DNA of 64,000 nt from positions 17,679,280 through 17,743,279 of the forward strand of contig JAKZAP010000006.1 in assembly GCA_023053575.1 (NCBI GenBank), given 5' to 3'. Under the pieces are notes generated by a model, which had not been told where the DNA came from, ran no database searches, and was given only the letters and a program-made list of their open reading frames with translations. Numbering within the stretch: the first letter of the stretch is position 1; each line of letters opens with the position of its first letter. The stretch comes from Branchinecta lynchi (lineage: Eukaryota; Arthropoda; Branchiopoda; Anostraca; Branchinectidae). The translations under genes and the position numbers were made by a program. Of this stretch, positions 62,219 to 64,000 are shown piece by piece.

Positions 62219-64000
62219 ATGGTTATCGCTCCCATCTCAAGTGTGCGAAGAAAAATAGTCACACCCGTCTATTTTATCTTGTACGTCTACCTTAGATAAA
62301 TTGTGCAAAATTAATGTGCGATATAAACCTTTTCTCGTGACTAGAGTACCTTTTTCGTAAAAAATCAGGCCTATCTGTTTTCGCCACGGATCGTATCTTC
62401 ATAAAGTTTACCCAAACCTAAAGTTTGCGTTAATTTTCAAGGCCTATCGTTTTAAGACTTAAGGCTACCTTTTTGGTCATATAGGTAATTTATGGAAGTT
62501 TATTTTCTTTGTCTAAACAAGATCAAGCTAGTCTGTTTTAATCTTTTTAAGTCGAAGCACGCAGAAGAACAACTTCTTTATGTCATAGCTGCGCTTAGAT
62601 AGATAAAAGAAAGTTTATTGTAAAAATCGACTTTCGTGGCTATAAACCAGTATTGCGACCTACCAGTAACCAAGAAATGTATGGGGGAGCGGGGAAAGGA
62701 TCGCAGAGACTGCGTATAGATCCTTCTCTCCAAATGTTCATGTGAATAACAACAAACATCATGTGCCTTTGGTTTCGTCAGCATGATGTGGTATTAGTGA
62801 TCGTTGGTTTGAACAAAATTAGTCATCGCGTCTAGCCCGTCAAGGCCAGCAACTGATAAAACACTCAAAAATGCTGTTAAAACTGATAAAAACACTCAAA
62901 AATGCTGTTTGGCAAAGGTTATCACCAGTTGACACGATTAAAGGTTATATGGTATGGTATTGATAACCAATTCTGATTCACCTTCAAGACGTAGTCATCG
63001 CTCAACGAGTAAATTCTTTCACGTCCTGCGACGTGCAGGATCCTCCATCCTAAACTTTAAATACGCAGAGCACACATGTAACTTTAGACAGTATAGTTTC
63101 AACTGGAATTGCTGTCTCTCAGCCCAACTGCTCTTGCCTAAAAAGGTTTATTGCCTTTTTTACCCAAACTTGGGTCGTCGTAGAGCCAACGCAGAGTAGT
63201 GCTCGCCCAAGGGTGTATTAACCCCTAACTAGGGTGCGTCGAAAAGAACCAACTGGTCACCTCTTCGGAGGTTGGGTCTTAGGGACCAACACAGGGTTAA
63301 CACCCTGTACCAAACTGGGTGTGCAACTGCAAACTAAGAACCAACTGGTCACCTTTTCGGAGGTTGGGCAGAGAAGCCCGAGGGGGTATTGCTTGCAATC
63401 ACCCTCGCCCAACTGGGCAAGAGATCCAACTGGTTCTCATTAGGTTTAATCGTAGGTATTCCCTTCGAGAGTTTTCGTGCTTACAGACGGACGGACAGAC
63501 GGACTTTTGCGATGTCATAGGTATCCCTCCACTTACGTTTTGAGATCCCAAAAAGAGGAGAACCACGCAGTCATGCGCCACACAAGAGTAAACAAGTTGT
63601 CTGCTTACATCAGGGTAAGAAGTGCGACCAACAGAAATATAATCTCAGCAGAGCCAAAGCAGTGCCAGCCAGCAAACCGTGTTTGTTGGATTGGCTGACA
63701 GGCGGTCAGCAAAGGAGTTCGTGAATCTGCACTCCAGAATGTGAAGAAAAGGAATGGTATGCACGACGCTGTCCTTGTTTACAACAGTTTGTTGGATGGC
63801 GACGAGTCGAGTTGGTTTAAGCAGAAACAGCGGGTTTTGACACCATCTTCCGGTTCCCGAAAATATCGGATTTTAATCAGCTGAAAATGATTTTGCTCAG
63901 ACTTCTTGTTACGAATAGTATTTTAGAATTTAGAATATCAAAATTAGCTTTCTTATTAGTCGGAATAATTCGAGTTTTGGAATCAGTATTAGAAAGAATA
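62219..64000. other. Kinase intron, minor repeats
   Basis: A 28-bp direct duplication (AACTGATAAAA..CACTCAAAAATGC) at 62850-62912; two copies of ACCAACTGGTCACC with TTCGGAGGTTGGG at 63246 and 63341; and a family-A end at 63452-63556. No exon of the kinase recognised on the - strand here. Confidence 0.5.
63452..63556 (+). repeat. Family A end fragment A11
   Basis: ATTCCCTTCGAGAGTTTTCG, GACGGACGGACAGACGGAC and CACTTACGTTTTGAGATCCC: only the minisatellite and terminal palindrome of family A. Confidence 0.7.

Overview
The window is nuclear DNA of an animal, most likely an invertebrate. Protein-coding exons are short, bounded by GT/AG splice sites and separated by long introns, and the space between them is packed with non-LTR retrotransposons, an LTR element, DNA-transposon relics and tandem arrays. 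I cannot place it to phylum. No bacterial genes, rRNA, tRNA or CRISPR array is visible.

Two host genes are recognisable. The main one, on the + strand from about 4.1 to 55.4 kb, is a plexin domain-containing protein (PLXDC1/2, TEM7 family): ten exons give about 466 residues covering the conserved ectodomain, an eight-cysteine PSI domain, a Thr/Ser-rich stalk, one transmembrane helix and a short cytoplasmic tail. The signal-peptide exon(s) are not seen and probably lie to the left. All exon phases agree except one junction (5.5 to 36 kb), where a weak splice donor or an unseen exon is needed. The second gene enters from the right on the - strand: its last coding exon (61.25-61.80 kb) carries the end of a Ser/Thr kinase domain plus a C-terminal tail. 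The two genes converge.

Repeats dominate the rest. 0.6-7 kb: small inverted-repeat elements, a hAT-type MITE with a perfect 8-bp target duplication, and a near-identical 0.6-kb inverted pair that brackets the first two visible PLXDC exons. 7-17 kb: a family-B repeat split by an 8.7-kb LTR element with two 1,024-bp LTRs in which I saw no difference, a TG...TA ended structure and ATCG target duplication, but no gag or pol. 17-20.8 kb: a family-A repeat with 16-bp and about 136-bp tandem units, then seven 281-bp units. 20.8-33.8 kb: a deep nest of insertions (CR1-like LINE > family B > second CR1-like LINE > hAT-type element > family A > RTE-like LINE, plus a 1.7-kb foldback in the first LINE). 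34-55 kb: PLXDC exons among family A, C, E and F repeats, a third LINE relic, and a MITE with 5-bp target duplication. 55.4-61.2 kb: intergenic, little recognised.

The least ordinary content is the pair of dispersed families A and B (family C looks related). They share a layout: tandem internal modules rich in 'AAGTTTCATC', then a GACGGACA-type minisatellite, then a TTGCG(A/G)T block and a palindromic end. I could not assign them to a named transposon class. All coordinates of repeat edges are read by eye and most are good to about 10 bases; exon edges are exact if the stated splice sites are right.
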